Assembly: GCA_004764695.1 (NCBI GenBank)
Contig: SMSO01000014.1
Coordinates: 4,556,845 to 4,620,844 of the forward strand
DNA from: Schizochytrium sp. TIO01
Taxonomy: Eukaryota; Sar; Bigyra; Thraustochytrida; Thraustochytriidae
Direction: 5' to 3'
DNA: 64,000 nt
The notes under the pieces are model-generated. The model was not told where the DNA came from. It did not search any database and was given only the letters and a program-made list of their open reading frames with translations. Made by a program: the position numbers and the translations under genes. This document shows positions 1 to 10,223 of this stretch, one piece after another (position 1 is the first letter of the stretch; each line of letters opens with the position of its first letter).

Positions 1-1748
1 AGAACTTGGCTGTCCATTTCTTCGAGGGAAGGTCAGCCCGAGACCGGCTAGCGCATGAGCGAAGGCGTGCTTGTGGATGGACCGCTGAAGAGCAAGAAAA
101 GCCCTGCTGCCCTGACCTCTCTGGAGTTGCCTGGCGAGCTTGCTTCCTTCCCAAGGATGTCTGGGCAGAAGAAGCGCGGGAATGCCGTGGTCATTTGAGC
201 TCGCTCACTGTGTTTTCTTTTATTCTCCAGCTTCTTCTCACGGACCGCCATCTTGGTTCTTCTCGTATTGGATGGAACTCCACATTGCCTCCATCGTCAC
301 AGGAGGTAAGCATCCATCTGCTGTTATCATGCCGCTACTCTGAGAAGACGAAAATAATTCTACGCGACAGCGGGAGCTGAGGAGGTTGTCGACCTCGAGC
401 TCTTCGCGATCTTCATGATCATATAACCCTCTTCGCTTCTTCTTTCTATTCTATTTCATCTCGAGAATGCGTGCGCATGCATGGAATTCAGACCTTTTGC
501 TGCTGTTCAAGTCGAACTTGGGCTGTAGCTTAATGACGTACATCAACTGACTGTCATGAGGGTAGTGAATAAAATGAGAAACGGCTACTCGCGAACATAT
601 GGCGTGTCCCCGCGGAGTCGCGTGGCAAGCGTGCGCAGGCTAAGCATTTCAACTAACTTACAGAGAGAAGAAGCCATTCTGCGATATATACACCTTTGTA
701 ATTGCACTCGAGTACTCATGGGCTATTTCACACGCATGACTTAGTTTTTCATGCGCACTTCATGTCTTTCAATTGAGCTTTAAGATGGACACATGGGTGG
801 TTTGACTCTCGCGAATAGGTGCTGATTGGCTCGACTCAATCGTGCAATCGTTTCCCCTGAGACCTTATCTAATAATGACAGCAGTTAGTAAACGAGCGCG
901 CTCTATGGCAGGCGAAAGAAAACGTTATGATTCGTTATAAGTGCCTTGCAGTTGCGCTGGACCTTGGCCCTGGTGGTTCTCTAGAGTTTAATTTCTGGTA
1001 TTCAGGTATATTCTATGAGACTATAGCACGAGGTGGATTCTATTCGCCTTCTCGAATGGTTCTTTCCTTGAGAATGAAGCCAGCCAAAACTTCCAGAGCG
1101 CTGAAACATGGACCACGGCTTTGGGGGATATCGGAGACCAATGCGGAATTTGCTGCACGCCTCTAAAATGAGATTCGGCTGTTAGTTGTGAGCATCAGAC
1201 TAGTTCCTAAGATTGGGCTTCCAAGACCATGAGTACAGCACAAAATAACAGGCCCAGAATGAAAAAGGTGGAGAAAGGAATCCTTGTTTCCAGGAATAGG
1301 ATTTAAATGTACTTGTTGTAGAATGTTGTTGGATTGTCTATAAATGACTATGTTATGAAAAATGAGGTAAGCAAATCTGATGTAGAGAAGCCAAAAGATG
1401 CAGTGGCGCTCCTTGCTGTCAAAGCATGAAACTATGGAATGGATAAATAGTTAGACATCTATATATGCATACATCTGCATGTTTAAGACAACGCCTGAGC
1501 CTTCTCTGAAAGTTTAGAGGTAGGAACTGATCTGTTTTACTTGTCACTCCAACTTAGCACTTAAGCATGCTATTTGATCGAACTACGTGACATAAGCTCC
1601 CTCCTAAAGACAATACAATTACAATTGAAGGGTTGGGTTGATGGCTGCATTCAAGATGGTACTTATTGAGGGGGAAATAAACCATGAACGAAAGAAGCTG
1701 TCATGTTATTCATTGCAATTTTAACTATTTGTTTGTATTCGATGGCGT
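1..1748. other. Intergenic, no gene seen
   Basis: Only short open frames without recognisable motifs are present; the longest (about 124 codons at the left edge) begins at a TTG and overlaps open frames on the other strand. The right part is the downstream flank of the minus-strand PCMT-like gene. I see no RNA gene or mobile element. Confidence 0.6.
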
Positions 1749-2903
1749 TCAGGCATCCCAGGCACCACGACGAAGGTTTGCAAAGGCTGTAAAAAGTTTG
1801 GATGCTTCCTCATCAGCCATCATGTCATCACGAGATGGCTTGTGGCCGTTCTTAGATTCAAATTTAGCCCTCCAAGCTTCGAGGTCGTGTTTAACCTCTT
1901 CAAGACGCTCCGTGCGGGTCTTCTTCGCCTCAACCTCATCAAACGTGGAGTTGAGCTGTGCCTGGCAATGCATGTTGCGCGCCAAAATGGTCTTAGTAAG
2001 TTCCCCATCGACACCCTTGTCAATAGCTACAAGTTCCTGTGCCCCCTCCTCCGGCAAGAGCAGGGATGCCACAAGGCGTCCGCCAGGTCGCAGCGCATCG
2101 TTGACAAGGCCAAGGCCAAGCTCCGAGTCAATCGGAAAGGCAAATCCAACGTGTACAAGATCAAAACCTGTGCCATTTTCAACATCCAGCACAGACTTTC
2201 CTGATCCCTCTGCAAAGGCATTCAAAAACTCCAAAGCCTTTCCAGTTCCCTCACTTGAACACCTCTTGGCAGCGTGCTCTTTCGCATGCTCCACAAGCGA
2301 AGGTACAGCATCCGTGCCCACAATTTGACCGAACTGTTCACCAGAGATTAGGCCATGATCTGCCATGATCTCAGCTACCAGCACGGTCAAATATCCTGTA
2401 CCACAGCCCAGGTCGAGAGCCCTGAAAGAAGCAAGACTATTTTGGCTTTGATTGTGGGCTCTCGCCTCAATGAATTTGGCCATGGCCTCGGCGACAACGC
2501 AATGATGGTGGGGTGTGGACAGCGTGGCTCCGGAGGGAGCGTGCAGCTTCTGGGGCTTGTTACCGTAGGGTTCTGCGTACACGGCAGCGTCCTGCTGTAA
2601 CGGCACGAACAGAGCTCGGTCAAGACGGAGCATGGCATCGCGGACCGCAGAGGACTTGAGCACGCCATTTCGCTCGAGCTCATCGACAAGTTCACGCTGC
2701 GACCGCGCCTCGCCAACGTGCGACATCGAGAGGTCAAGCAAGGACATGCCACCCTGCTTCGCTTCATCAGAGCTTGCGTCCACCACGCTTGCAAAGCGCA
2801 CAGAGCTCATGAGTCGCGAGACCAACATAGACGACGGCCGCATCGTGCTCATCAGGGAGTCCACCACTGGCATTCGCCGTACATTTTGTAATGATGCACG
2901 CAT
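1749..2903 (-). CDS. PCMT-like protein-L-isoaspartate O-methyltransferase with C-terminal helical motif
   Basis: A 384-residue protein of the PCMT family, which uses S-adenosylmethionine to methylate L-isoaspartyl residues in damaged proteins. Visible are the family substrate motif LSTPHHH (about 128-134), SAM motif I LDLGCGTGYLTVLVA (about 163-177), the following VGTDAVPSLVEHA, and HVGFAF plus LRPGGRLV (about 251-277). The start is the first ATG of the frame, at 2903; the frame extends 16 codons further but begins there with TTG. The first 40 residues are rich in Arg, Ser and Met with almost no acids, so mitochondrial import is plausible (inference). It is longer than typical PCMT (about 210-230 residues): the last 55 residues carry an extra W-x2-F-x4-G-x-KPS-x-DD motif like that in Sld2/RecQ4 and FAM13 proteins. 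It is divergent from the glyoxalase II gene. Family call is firm; enzyme activity is not shown. Confidence 0.88.
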   Translation of the reverse strand: MRASLQNVRRMPVVDSLMSTMRPSSMLVSRLMSSVRFASVVDASSDEAKQGGMSLLDLSMSHVGEARSQRELVDELERNGVLKSSAVRDAMLRLDRALFVPLQQDAAVYAEPYGNKPQKLHAPSGATLSTPHHHCVVAEAMAKFIEARAHNQSQNSLASFRALDLGCGTGYLTVLVAEIMADHGLISGEQFGQIVGTDAVPSLVEHAKEHAAKRCSSEGTGKALEFLNAFAEGSGKSVLDVENGTGFDLVHVGFAFPIDSELGLGLVNDALRPGGRLVASLLLPEEGAQELVAIDKGVDGELTKTILARNMHCQAQLNSTFDEVEAKKTRTERLEEVKHDLEAWRAKFESKNGHKPSRDDMMADEEASKLFTAFANLRRGAWDA

Positions 2904-3188
2904 ACTAGCCGAGGAGTTTGATTGAGGTTTGCTGCAGCGGAAAGACACCAATACGCAGGTTCACAACTCCGGTCCGTGCGGAGTCTCTGCGGAGATGGCG
3001 ATTGCGATCTGTTTTTAATGAAATACAGCGATTCATAACCTCAATACGCCTTCACAGTCTCAGCTCCAGTTCTGATTGATCCTGTAAAGAGACCAAGAGG
3101 GTCACAGAATCATACGCTCTTGGCGCAGGGTGGACGCCCTCCAAAGTTAGCTCACTAGTTGCCCGTAGCGCCTTGATCTGGTCCCAAG
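2904..3188. promoter_or_regulatory. Shared divergent promoter region
   Basis: These 285 bp separate the ATGs of the minus-strand PCMT-like gene and the plus-strand glyoxalase II gene, so both promoters must lie here or overlap the coding ends. I see no convincing TATA box. The function is inferred from arrangement only. Confidence 0.4.
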
Positions 3189-4382
3189 ATGGCGGCGATG
3201 GTAGTCATGGGCGCCGGCATGGTGATTTTCGCGGCGGTCTTCACAGCATCTGTGACGAGGCGTTTCAAGATGTCACACCTGAAACTCCGGATGCGTGCGG
3301 TTCTGTACAAACTTGCGTACCTTGCGTTTACTCTGCCTCCAGTGGGCTCTAGGGTTCTCAAGAGTGGGTTGGCTAAGTCGAGGCTGAAGACTTCACACGC
3401 GGAGACTTCGAGGACGATTCTTGCTGTTAAAAATGAGTTCAAAGATGGAGATAATCAGACCCAGAGCGATCTAGAAAAGGGTCCTGAGAATAGCATTACA
3501 TTAATCTCTGTGGCCTTTCTTGAGGACAACTACGCCTGGCTCATCGTCGACTATGTTCGGGGTTCAGTCGCAGCGGTAGACCCTGCAGATGCGGTGGCAG
3601 TGGCCAAGGCCGTGGCTGCGGAGTCGCGAAGATCTGGGCAGAGACTCAGGCTGACAGATATCCTCGTGACGCATTATCATGCGGATCATGCCGGAGGAAA
3701 TGCAGATCTTGCGAAGCTTGAGCCCAGAATTCGTATCCACGCGCCGGCGAATGAACGACTCTTTGGAGTACCGGGTGCAACTAATTTTGTAGAGGACGGC
3801 TCTGTGATTCAGTTTGGCGATCTCGAAATTGCTGTAATTGAAACACCTGGACATACGCAGGGGCATGTGAGCTATCATGTGCCAATTCAAGTTGGCTGTG
3901 AGCGAGCCGTGATCTTTACCGGTGACACGCTATTTGTGGCTGGAGCAGGGAGGTTTTTTGAGGGTTCTGGCGAAGATGCTCTACGGAGCATGAAATTTTA
4001 CCGTTCGTTGCATCCAAGCACGCTCGTCTGCCCGGGCCATGAGTATACAGTTGACAATCTTGACTTTTGTGCATGGCTTGAGCCAGACCGTAAGGACATT
4101 TTAGCTGCTCGCCAAACATGGGCTCGAGGACTTCGGCACCTCCGCAAGCCTACCGTCCCGGTCCCTTTGGAGCATGAGTTTTCCTTCAACCCATTTCTGC
4201 GTTTCGACGATCCTGACCTCATCGCAGCCATTCCAGATGCACAACAGCGTGACGCCGAGTCTCGTGGAGAGGACAATGTTGAGAAAACCGGGCTTATGGC
4301 TGGAGTCTTTGAAGATCCTGCGCTGCTCCTTCAAGCTGTGCGCGACCTCAAGGATGCCGGTTCCTATCGTGTGAAAAGATGA
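3189..4382 (+). CDS. Glyoxalase II (hydroxyacylglutathione hydrolase), membrane-anchored
   Basis: A 397-residue metallo-beta-lactamase-fold hydrolase; glyoxalase II cleaves S-D-lactoylglutathione to D-lactate and glutathione. All seven expected metal ligands are visible: H162, H164, D166 and H167 in THYHADHAGG, H222 in TPGHTQGHVSYH, D246 in GDTLFVAGAGRFFEG, and H284 in PGHEYT. The HAGH C-terminal domain follows with PTVPVPLEHEFSFNPFLR (about 321-338). It exceeds the roughly 260-residue cytosolic form by an N-terminal extension of about 100 residues: a hydrophobic stretch (about 2-21) followed by Arg/Lys-rich sequence, suggesting a signal anchor or organelle targeting. The start sits in a strong context (AAGATGGCG), shared with the LRR and CCDC42-type genes. 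AATAAA follows 16 nt after the TGA stop. Persulfide dioxygenase (ETHE1) is the main alternative, but the NPFxR C-terminal domain argues for glyoxalase II. Confidence 0.93.
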   Translation: MAAMVVMGAGMVIFAAVFTASVTRRFKMSHLKLRMRAVLYKLAYLAFTLPPVGSRVLKSGLAKSRLKTSHAETSRTILAVKNEFKDGDNQTQSDLEKGPENSITLISVAFLEDNYAWLIVDYVRGSVAAVDPADAVAVAKAVAAESRRSGQRLRLTDILVTHYHADHAGGNADLAKLEPRIRIHAPANERLFGVPGATNFVEDGSVIQFGDLEIAVIETPGHTQGHVSYHVPIQVGCERAVIFTGDTLFVAGAGRFFEGSGEDALRSMKFYRSLHPSTLVCPGHEYTVDNLDFCAWLEPDRKDILAARQTWARGLRHLRKPTVPVPLEHEFSFNPFLRFDDPDLIAAIPDAQQRDAESRGEDNVEKTGLMAGVFEDPALLLQAVRDLKDAGSYRVKR

Positions 4383-4397
4383 ATCAGACTGTTGTCA

Positions 4398-4403
4398 AAT
4401 AAA
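4398..4403 (+). promoter_or_regulatory. Possible polyadenylation signal of the glyoxalase II gene
   Basis: AATAAA lies 16 nt after the TGA stop codon, an expected place for a poly(A) signal. This protist may not use that hexamer. Confidence 0.35.
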
Positions 4404-5028
4404 ATGTGTCCAGCAAAGTCAATCAAGAGTAGCTGCTTCCAGAAAATTTGGTGGTCGAGCAGGCAAACTGTTATATCGTGTCTGTATGACTCGTATCTCC
4501 TCGAAACTAATTGAAATCAGCTCTGGCGGTTGCTATATTAATGATCAAAGCCCCCCCCCCCCTCACTATCAGGGCATACAAAAAAACATGCTCCCGGCAT
4601 CCTATTTGTATTGTAAAGCATTTGTATTGTAAAGCTCGGGGTTCTTGTATGCTCTAGGTTCGCACTCGGGCAAAGCACTATTTTCCCTCCTAGTCCTCCT
4701 CAACAGCAGCTAAAGAGCCAACAAGCTATAGACCAAAACTAGCCTAGCCTACATCTTCTTTGGTTCCTTTTCATTAAACCCCGAGTTGCCTATCTAGCTA
4801 GGCATGCACGCAGGTTCCTAAGGTCGCTTGTTCTGCTTCAAAGCCCCACACAGAGGCTATGCCACGCCTCGAGTCACGATCTGCTTCTCTTCTGTCTCGA
4901 GCTACGACGATCACAATCACAAATATTACGCTCTCAAGATAAACAAACCAATTCATTCTATTTAAAATAATTATTTTATCCACATACTACATTTATTCTA
5001 CCTAATACTAACTTTAAAATAAATTAAA

Positions 5029-5069
5029 ATAAAATAAATAAATAAATAAATAAATAAGATAAATAAATA
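5029..5069. repeat. (AAAT)n microsatellite
   Basis: AAAT/AATA tandem repeat, slightly imperfect, about 10 copies. Confidence 0.9.
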
Positions 5070-5506
5070 CTCTTACGATCATATACGATAGTGTATCATA
5101 TACACATACACACATATACGCATAATATGATCAATAATTTAATTTCTCTTCGAATTAGGACTTTGGTGATTCAGTCCCTTTCCATGCACGACGAATGCAT
5201 CAGCATTCCTCAAACGCATTGCAGAGCCGCGGATACGAAGTCCACGGCTGTCCGGAGACCCCTCGTGGCGAGCGGAGCGACGAACGAACTGAAGGTCAGG
5301 CAGTCACTGAGTCGTCTGCGAATCGCTGAGATGACGGAGGCCCAAACGCGGTTCGCGATTGACGTCGATTGAGTGAGGATTTCAAATTGCGGAAAGAAAT
5401 TCAAACCATCGTTGGGCCCCAAAGCCGCTTCTTCTCTCGATTCGAGGACAACGACAGCGCCGCCTCGAGGACGGCCTCTCTCCAGGCGTTGGCGGCGGTG
5501 CGCTGG

Positions 5507-5508
<2 letters not shown>

Positions 5509-5546
<38 letters not shown>
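5509..5546. repeat. (CT)n microsatellite
   Basis: About 19 uninterrupted CT units inside a GC-rich island. Confidence 0.95.
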
Positions 5547-5548
<2 letters not shown>

Positions 5549-5962
5549 CGCTGGCGGCGGCGGCGGCGAGGCCCTTCTTCGCAGGTTATAGTCGCCGGAA
5601 AGGACCGCGAGAACGCCCTCCGCCTCGAGAACGGCAACGGCGACGCCGCGAGCGACGGCGACCCCTGCGCCGGCATCGACACAGCTGCTGCCGCCGGAGC
5701 GAAGAGGAGGAGGCCTCGAGCAGGCGCCCTTGGCTCCAGGTCGCCCCGAAAGCGACTCGAACCTCGCTGGAGCGGGCGGGCGAGAGCCTTCGAGGTCTTC
5801 TTCGCCGCCAGCGCAGTGGAGCCCCGCGGGTTCGGGTTCCTGGCCGACCCGGTTGGACACAAAGCTACAGCAGACACAAAAGCTACAGCGCTACAGCTGC
5901 TTTGAGTCCGGCTACCTCGGCTCCGCCGCCGCCTCCGCAGTGAGGAAGCCGCTTCCGCTTAA

Positions 5963-5993
<31 letters not shown>

Positions 5994-6037
5994 CCGTTGC
6001 CGTCGCCGCGGTCGCCGTCGGCGGCGGCGTTGCCGTC
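5963..6037. repeat. GTCGCC/GTTGCC hexamer repeat
   Basis: Tandem GTCGCC units with GTTGCC variants, decaying into GGC triplets at the right end. Confidence 0.85.
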
Positions 6038-6145
6038 CTCGGCGGCGTACACGGACTCCTCCGGAGCTTGAGCGCCGGCTCGCGGCAGACTTGACAGAGG
6101 CGCTCGTGGACTTCGTCAGCTCGTCTTCAACTGATTCTTGAGATC

Positions 6146-6188
6146 GGAGTCGAAGTCGAGGTCGAAGTCGAAGTCGAAGTCGAAGAAG
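6146..6188. repeat. (GTCGAA)n hexamer repeat
   Basis: About seven units of GTCGAA or GTCGAG. On the minus strand it would read as alternating Asp and Phe codons. Confidence 0.85.
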
Positions 6189-6671
6189 CTGAGCGTGGCT
6201 GCCTTTGCGGAGCCAAAGTTCCCGTGGAACTGCCAGAAGAAGTCGGTCTGCCGCTCACTGCACGTGCAGGCCGCAGCCGTTTGGTAGCTCGCTAGCTAGC
6301 TAGCTCGTACCCACACGTGCCCGCCAAGACGGCGGCGGCGGCCTTCGCGGCGCTCTTCCCGTGGCCGTCTGGAGGCTTCGAGACCTCCTCCGGAGCGTTC
6401 GCTTGCCGCGGCTGGGATGCCGCAGAGCGAGCGGCAAGCAAGCAAGCAAGCAGCCAGCGAGCGAGCAGGTGCAGGTGGGCCAGACTGGCTGCCTCTTTTG
6501 GGATGGGGATCACCGCCATGGACATCGCTCGATCGACGCGGTGTTTGTTTGGGGTCTATCCTCGTATCGTCTGAGGCCTCTCGAGCCAACCCCAAGCTGC
6601 TCTGAACGCTCTGAATCGCCGCCGCAGTCCGTGCCATTTTGTGCGCATGGCTGTGAAGATCTTGATGATCA

Positions 6672-6725
6672 TGAATGACTATGAATGAACGAATGAATGA
6701 ATGAATGACTCGGAATGAATGAATG
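6672..6725. repeat. (GAAT)n imperfect microsatellite
   Basis: Repeated GAAT/TGAA units interrupted by GACT and ACGA variants. Confidence 0.8.
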
Positions 6726-7172
6726 GAGAGACGAATGGAGGAAGGGATGACGGCGGTATTGGATTGATCGTGGCGGGTTTGTGGAAACTGATTGAAAGGG
6801 ACGAAGTAGTTGGAGTGAGGACAGGGAAACGGTGCATTCTAGTTTCTTGAAGACTTGTTCGTTTGTTTGTTTATTGGTTTCGATGCAGTATGAATAATCT
6901 TTGTTATGAGAGAATAAGAGGCTCTGCTTCTTCTTCTTTCTTCCTTCTTTCAAGGAAAGGAAAATCAAGGTAAAAAACAACAACAAATCATTACTTCCTA
7001 CTCGATCCAGGCCTGAAAGTTCACGGCTCTTGCAAAATCTCGCTCGAGCTCGTTCTAGTCTGCCTGCAGGCTATTTCGCGTGCATCCTCTACGAGCAGTG
7101 CTCAATTCAGACACTCCAGAGGCTTAGTTTCAACCGTCGATGCTCGAGTATCCGTGCGATGGTAGACTGCGC

Positions 7173-7208
7173 TTTTTGCCACTTCTGCCATTTTTGCCAT
7201 TTTTGCCA
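7173..7208. repeat. 9-bp minisatellite, unit TTTTTGCCA
   Basis: Four consecutive 9-bp units, the second being CTTCTGCCA. Not in a supported gene. Confidence 0.85.
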
Positions 7209-8028
7209 ACTTGATTCTTCTTCTACAATTTAATAAAGCTCTAAAAGCCTTTTACTTTCTTTTCTTTTAAATAATATGTATATCAGAAGATAGTAAGTAG
7301 AAACGAGAGAATGTAAGTTAGTTAGGAGGGCCATATACCGTATTTGATAGCACTTTAAATTGGCGTCTGAGCGACTGAACTCTAATGAGCTGTCGTTGCA
7401 TTTGGCAGTGCAGCTCAGCAAAGAGAACCAACCAACTCAGGTTCCTCTTCGCCATTTCTGTCGTTCCTGCTCATGTAACTCAGACTCACCATCGTCTGTG
7501 AGAAGGTCGACTTGCTTTTCTCGAGCCGAGGGCCTTCTTCGTCTTCTTCGTCTTCTTCGCTTTGGTTTGGTTTGGTTTTCGCGCTTCAAGTTATTTATTT
7601 CCTTTGCTCCTCTTTCTCCTTCTTACGAGGCCTAATCAAGTTTTCTTTTAGTTTTTTTTTTTAATATTTTTTTTTAAGTTTAAGAGATTGGCTTTGGTTT
7701 CTCGAGAACCCCTGCTACTTGAAACTATAGGAGCTCATAGTTCTCTCTTTTGTTCGTTTTACTGCTACCAAGTCAAGGGTAATCGTCGCTAAGAACTCTT
7801 AAGATTTTTTGTGGTTCTTTTTATTTTTATTTTTTCAATGTAGGATGAAAGTATCATAGTATGATAGTAGAAACAAAGCGTTTTTTAACTTTAAAATAAA
7901 AAAGAAAGTGAATAAAGTGAGTCTTTTGTCTTTGGGCTCGTGCCTCAACTTGCGCCGAGTCGAGCCCTCTAAATGAGATCAAACTCGAATGGCTTGCGCC
8001 GAGGAGAGCTTGAACGTTGAACTTTTTT

Positions 8029-8043
8029 GGGGGGGAGGGGGGG
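8029..8043 (+). promoter_or_regulatory. G-rich tract upstream of the LRR gene
   Basis: Two runs of about seven G separated by a single A, 85-99 nt upstream of the LRR gene ATG. It could form a G-quadruplex in DNA or 5' leader RNA; regulatory function is speculative. Confidence 0.25.
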
Positions 8044-8127
8044 CGCTTAAACGCGCAGATTCACGACGAGGAGGCGTGTTTGAGGGGCTCCGCCTGGTAG
8101 ACGCGGACCTCCAGCAACGCATCTAAG

Positions 8128-10223
8128 ATGGCGCTCAGGGGTGAAGCCACATCGAGGCCCAAGGTGTTGAACTTGTTGGCCCTTATTATGCTGACGCTCG
8201 CCTCGCTCGAGAAGGCTGAAGCAGAATGTACGATAGATGGAAAGGAAGTTAAAGGGGGCTTCAGAGGGCCGAGGAACGCCGAAACTTATTCATGCACAGG
8301 TCTCACCAGCTTCCCTTCGGGTTTGGAATACATGAAGGACCTTGAAGAACTGTAAGTATTATTGCTGAGAACAAAATGCCCATTTTGCACGCATCTCGTT
8401 GATCTTTGCGCATGCACGCATGTACTGCATATTGCATACATGGACCGCAGGCATGAAATATGAATGCATCTTTCTGCATGCATAAATGGATACATGATGC
8501 ATTCTTTGGCTTCCCTCGCCTGAATGTCTGATGAGTTACAACAGGTTATAACCCGTGAAAATGTGCATAGAATGCACGTATGAACATGAAATCAGGCCTG
8601 CATGGGTAGGAAATGAGGGACTAATGGTACCACAACTGTTTATTTCTGCACAACAGAATTCTTGTTGAAGGCTCAATTTCGTACATCCCTTCAAGTATCA
8701 GCTCACTGAGTAATCTAAAGCTCCTGTAAGTATAAACAGAGTATGAATCGAGTTAGCTCATACTGTGTCAATTGTGACTAACAACCATGTGGAATCTAAT
8801 CATCAATGCATACAGAAACCTCACATCAAACAAAATATCATCTGTTCCATCGAGTATTAGCGCCCTGACAGATCTTGAATCCCTGTAAGTACAACCCGCA
8901 TCCTGATATACACGAATGGCATGGTTTTATTTGTGTCTAACAATGTCAACCACATTTGATTTATCACGTTCACATAACGCAGTCTTTTGGGCTCAAACCA
9001 GTTTTCTACTTTCCCTTCCTCCATTTTCAACCTTCCTGACCTTGAAGAATTGTACGTTGAATAAGAACTCACCACCGCGTATCATGGAGTGACTAACAGA
9101 AGAGTTTACTGTTGCTTCTCTTGCCAATGAAACAGAAACCTCGGAAACAACAAGCTTTCTTCGCTCCCAACTAACGTTGGCGCTCTTTCTGAGCTGGAAT
9201 ACTTGTAAGTTACTTAGGATGTATTTTACACATACCTTTTATTTGGTCACTGACGCGACTTTGGTTTGCTTGATCTCAGGGGGGTCTCTGGAAACGACCT
9301 AACAAGTCTTCCGTCCAGTATTGGCAAACTTGAAGAATTAGAGTCACTGTAGGTTATTTGCTCAACACACACTGTCTTTCTGGCAAGGATTATTCATAGC
9401 ACCGCGATGAGTAGTGAACTGACCTTGGTCTTTAATGTTGCTCTCTAATACACTCAAATTAACAGGGACCTGTCGTCGAATGCGCTCACATCGCTCCCAG
9501 CCAGCATGAGCCAGCTCACAAACCTAGAATACCTGTAAGTCTGATGCTTATGTTTTGCACTTGCGCTGCAAAACAATGACCATTGTACAAAATGTACATG
9601 CAAGTTGACTAACTGAATTATGCTACCTACCAAATAGTGATGTAAGCGGAAACTCGCTTTGTGGCTCTCAACCAGATCTTTCGTTCGTGGATGAGCTGAC
9701 TGGCATGCCACCCTCTACCTCTCTTTCTGATTGTGCTTCTTCAACTCCACGTCCGACTTATTACTGGCAGACGTCGTCTGCATCCCCGACCTCCAAGCCC
9801 ACAACCTCTTCCGTGGATGCTGATCATGGCTCATACTACAACAATGACGATGACGACCACATGAGTACATCTTCAATGATTGGTGCAGTCGTAGCTGTTG
9901 TTGTCGTTGTTGGATTGATTTTTGGAATCTGCCTGTTGTGCAGATTAGGCTGCTGCGGCTGTTGCCGCCGCCAAGAGCCTGAACAAGAGGATGTCACAAA
10001 ACTACCAACAGCGATACCTAACCATACGCCTAGCTACGCGCATGGCTCTCCACCCGAAGTCGGAATTATGATGTCAACTATCCCTACCGCGACCCCGACA
10101 CATGAAACCGTCTTCCCAACACCAGCAACTTCCTCGCAATTGGTTTTCGCAGAGGTGGTCTACAACGACGAAGACAATCAACATTTAGGGCAACAAAATA
10201 ATCAAGCAGTCACACGCCTTTAG
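8128..10223 (+). CDS. Leucine-rich-repeat transmembrane protein, eight exons, one LRR per internal exon
   Basis: Exons: 8128-8351, 8657-8725, 8816-8884, 8983-9051, 9136-9204, 9280-9348, 9466-9534 and 9638-10223. They join in frame to 1224 nt (407 residues). All seven introns (75-305 nt) are phase 2, with GTAAGT, GTACGT or GTAGGT donors and AG acceptors. Exons 2-7 are each exactly 69 nt and encode one 23-residue LRR resembling LxLxxNxLSSLPSSIxxLxxLE. Order: signal peptide (hydrophobic LNLLALIMLTLASL, likely cleaved after AEA near residue 33), cysteine-containing cap, about seven LRRs, a Ser/Thr/Pro-rich stalk, a transmembrane helix near 293-314 (VVAVVVVVGLIFGICLL), a Cys cluster (LGCCGCC) that could be palmitoylated, and a short cytoplasmic tail without a kinase domain. 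It is probably a surface receptor or adhesion protein; the ligand is unknown. The ATG lies in AAGATGGCG context. Convergent with the sulfotransferase gene. Confidence 0.9.

Larger units (their letters stand above)
4383..8127. other. Intergenic, repeats and a GC-rich island
   Basis: Holds a C12 tract (4551-4562), (AAAT)n, (CT)n, GC-rich hexamer repeats, (GAAT)n and a 9-bp minisatellite, listed separately. About 5.2-6.65 kb is GC-rich and open in several frames on both strands at once, as expected of biased composition, so I call no gene there. One minus-strand stretch near 6170-6250 reads as protein-like sequence (DFFWQFHGNFGSAKAA) leading into an Asp/Phe repeat, and might be a gene relic. Confidence 0.5.

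Noticed and set aside
5210-6637. Several long overlapping frames on both strands (up to about 216 codons)
   Set aside because: They arise from GC-rich low-complexity sequence and (CT)n or hexamer repeats, overlap one another in many frames, and show no motif.
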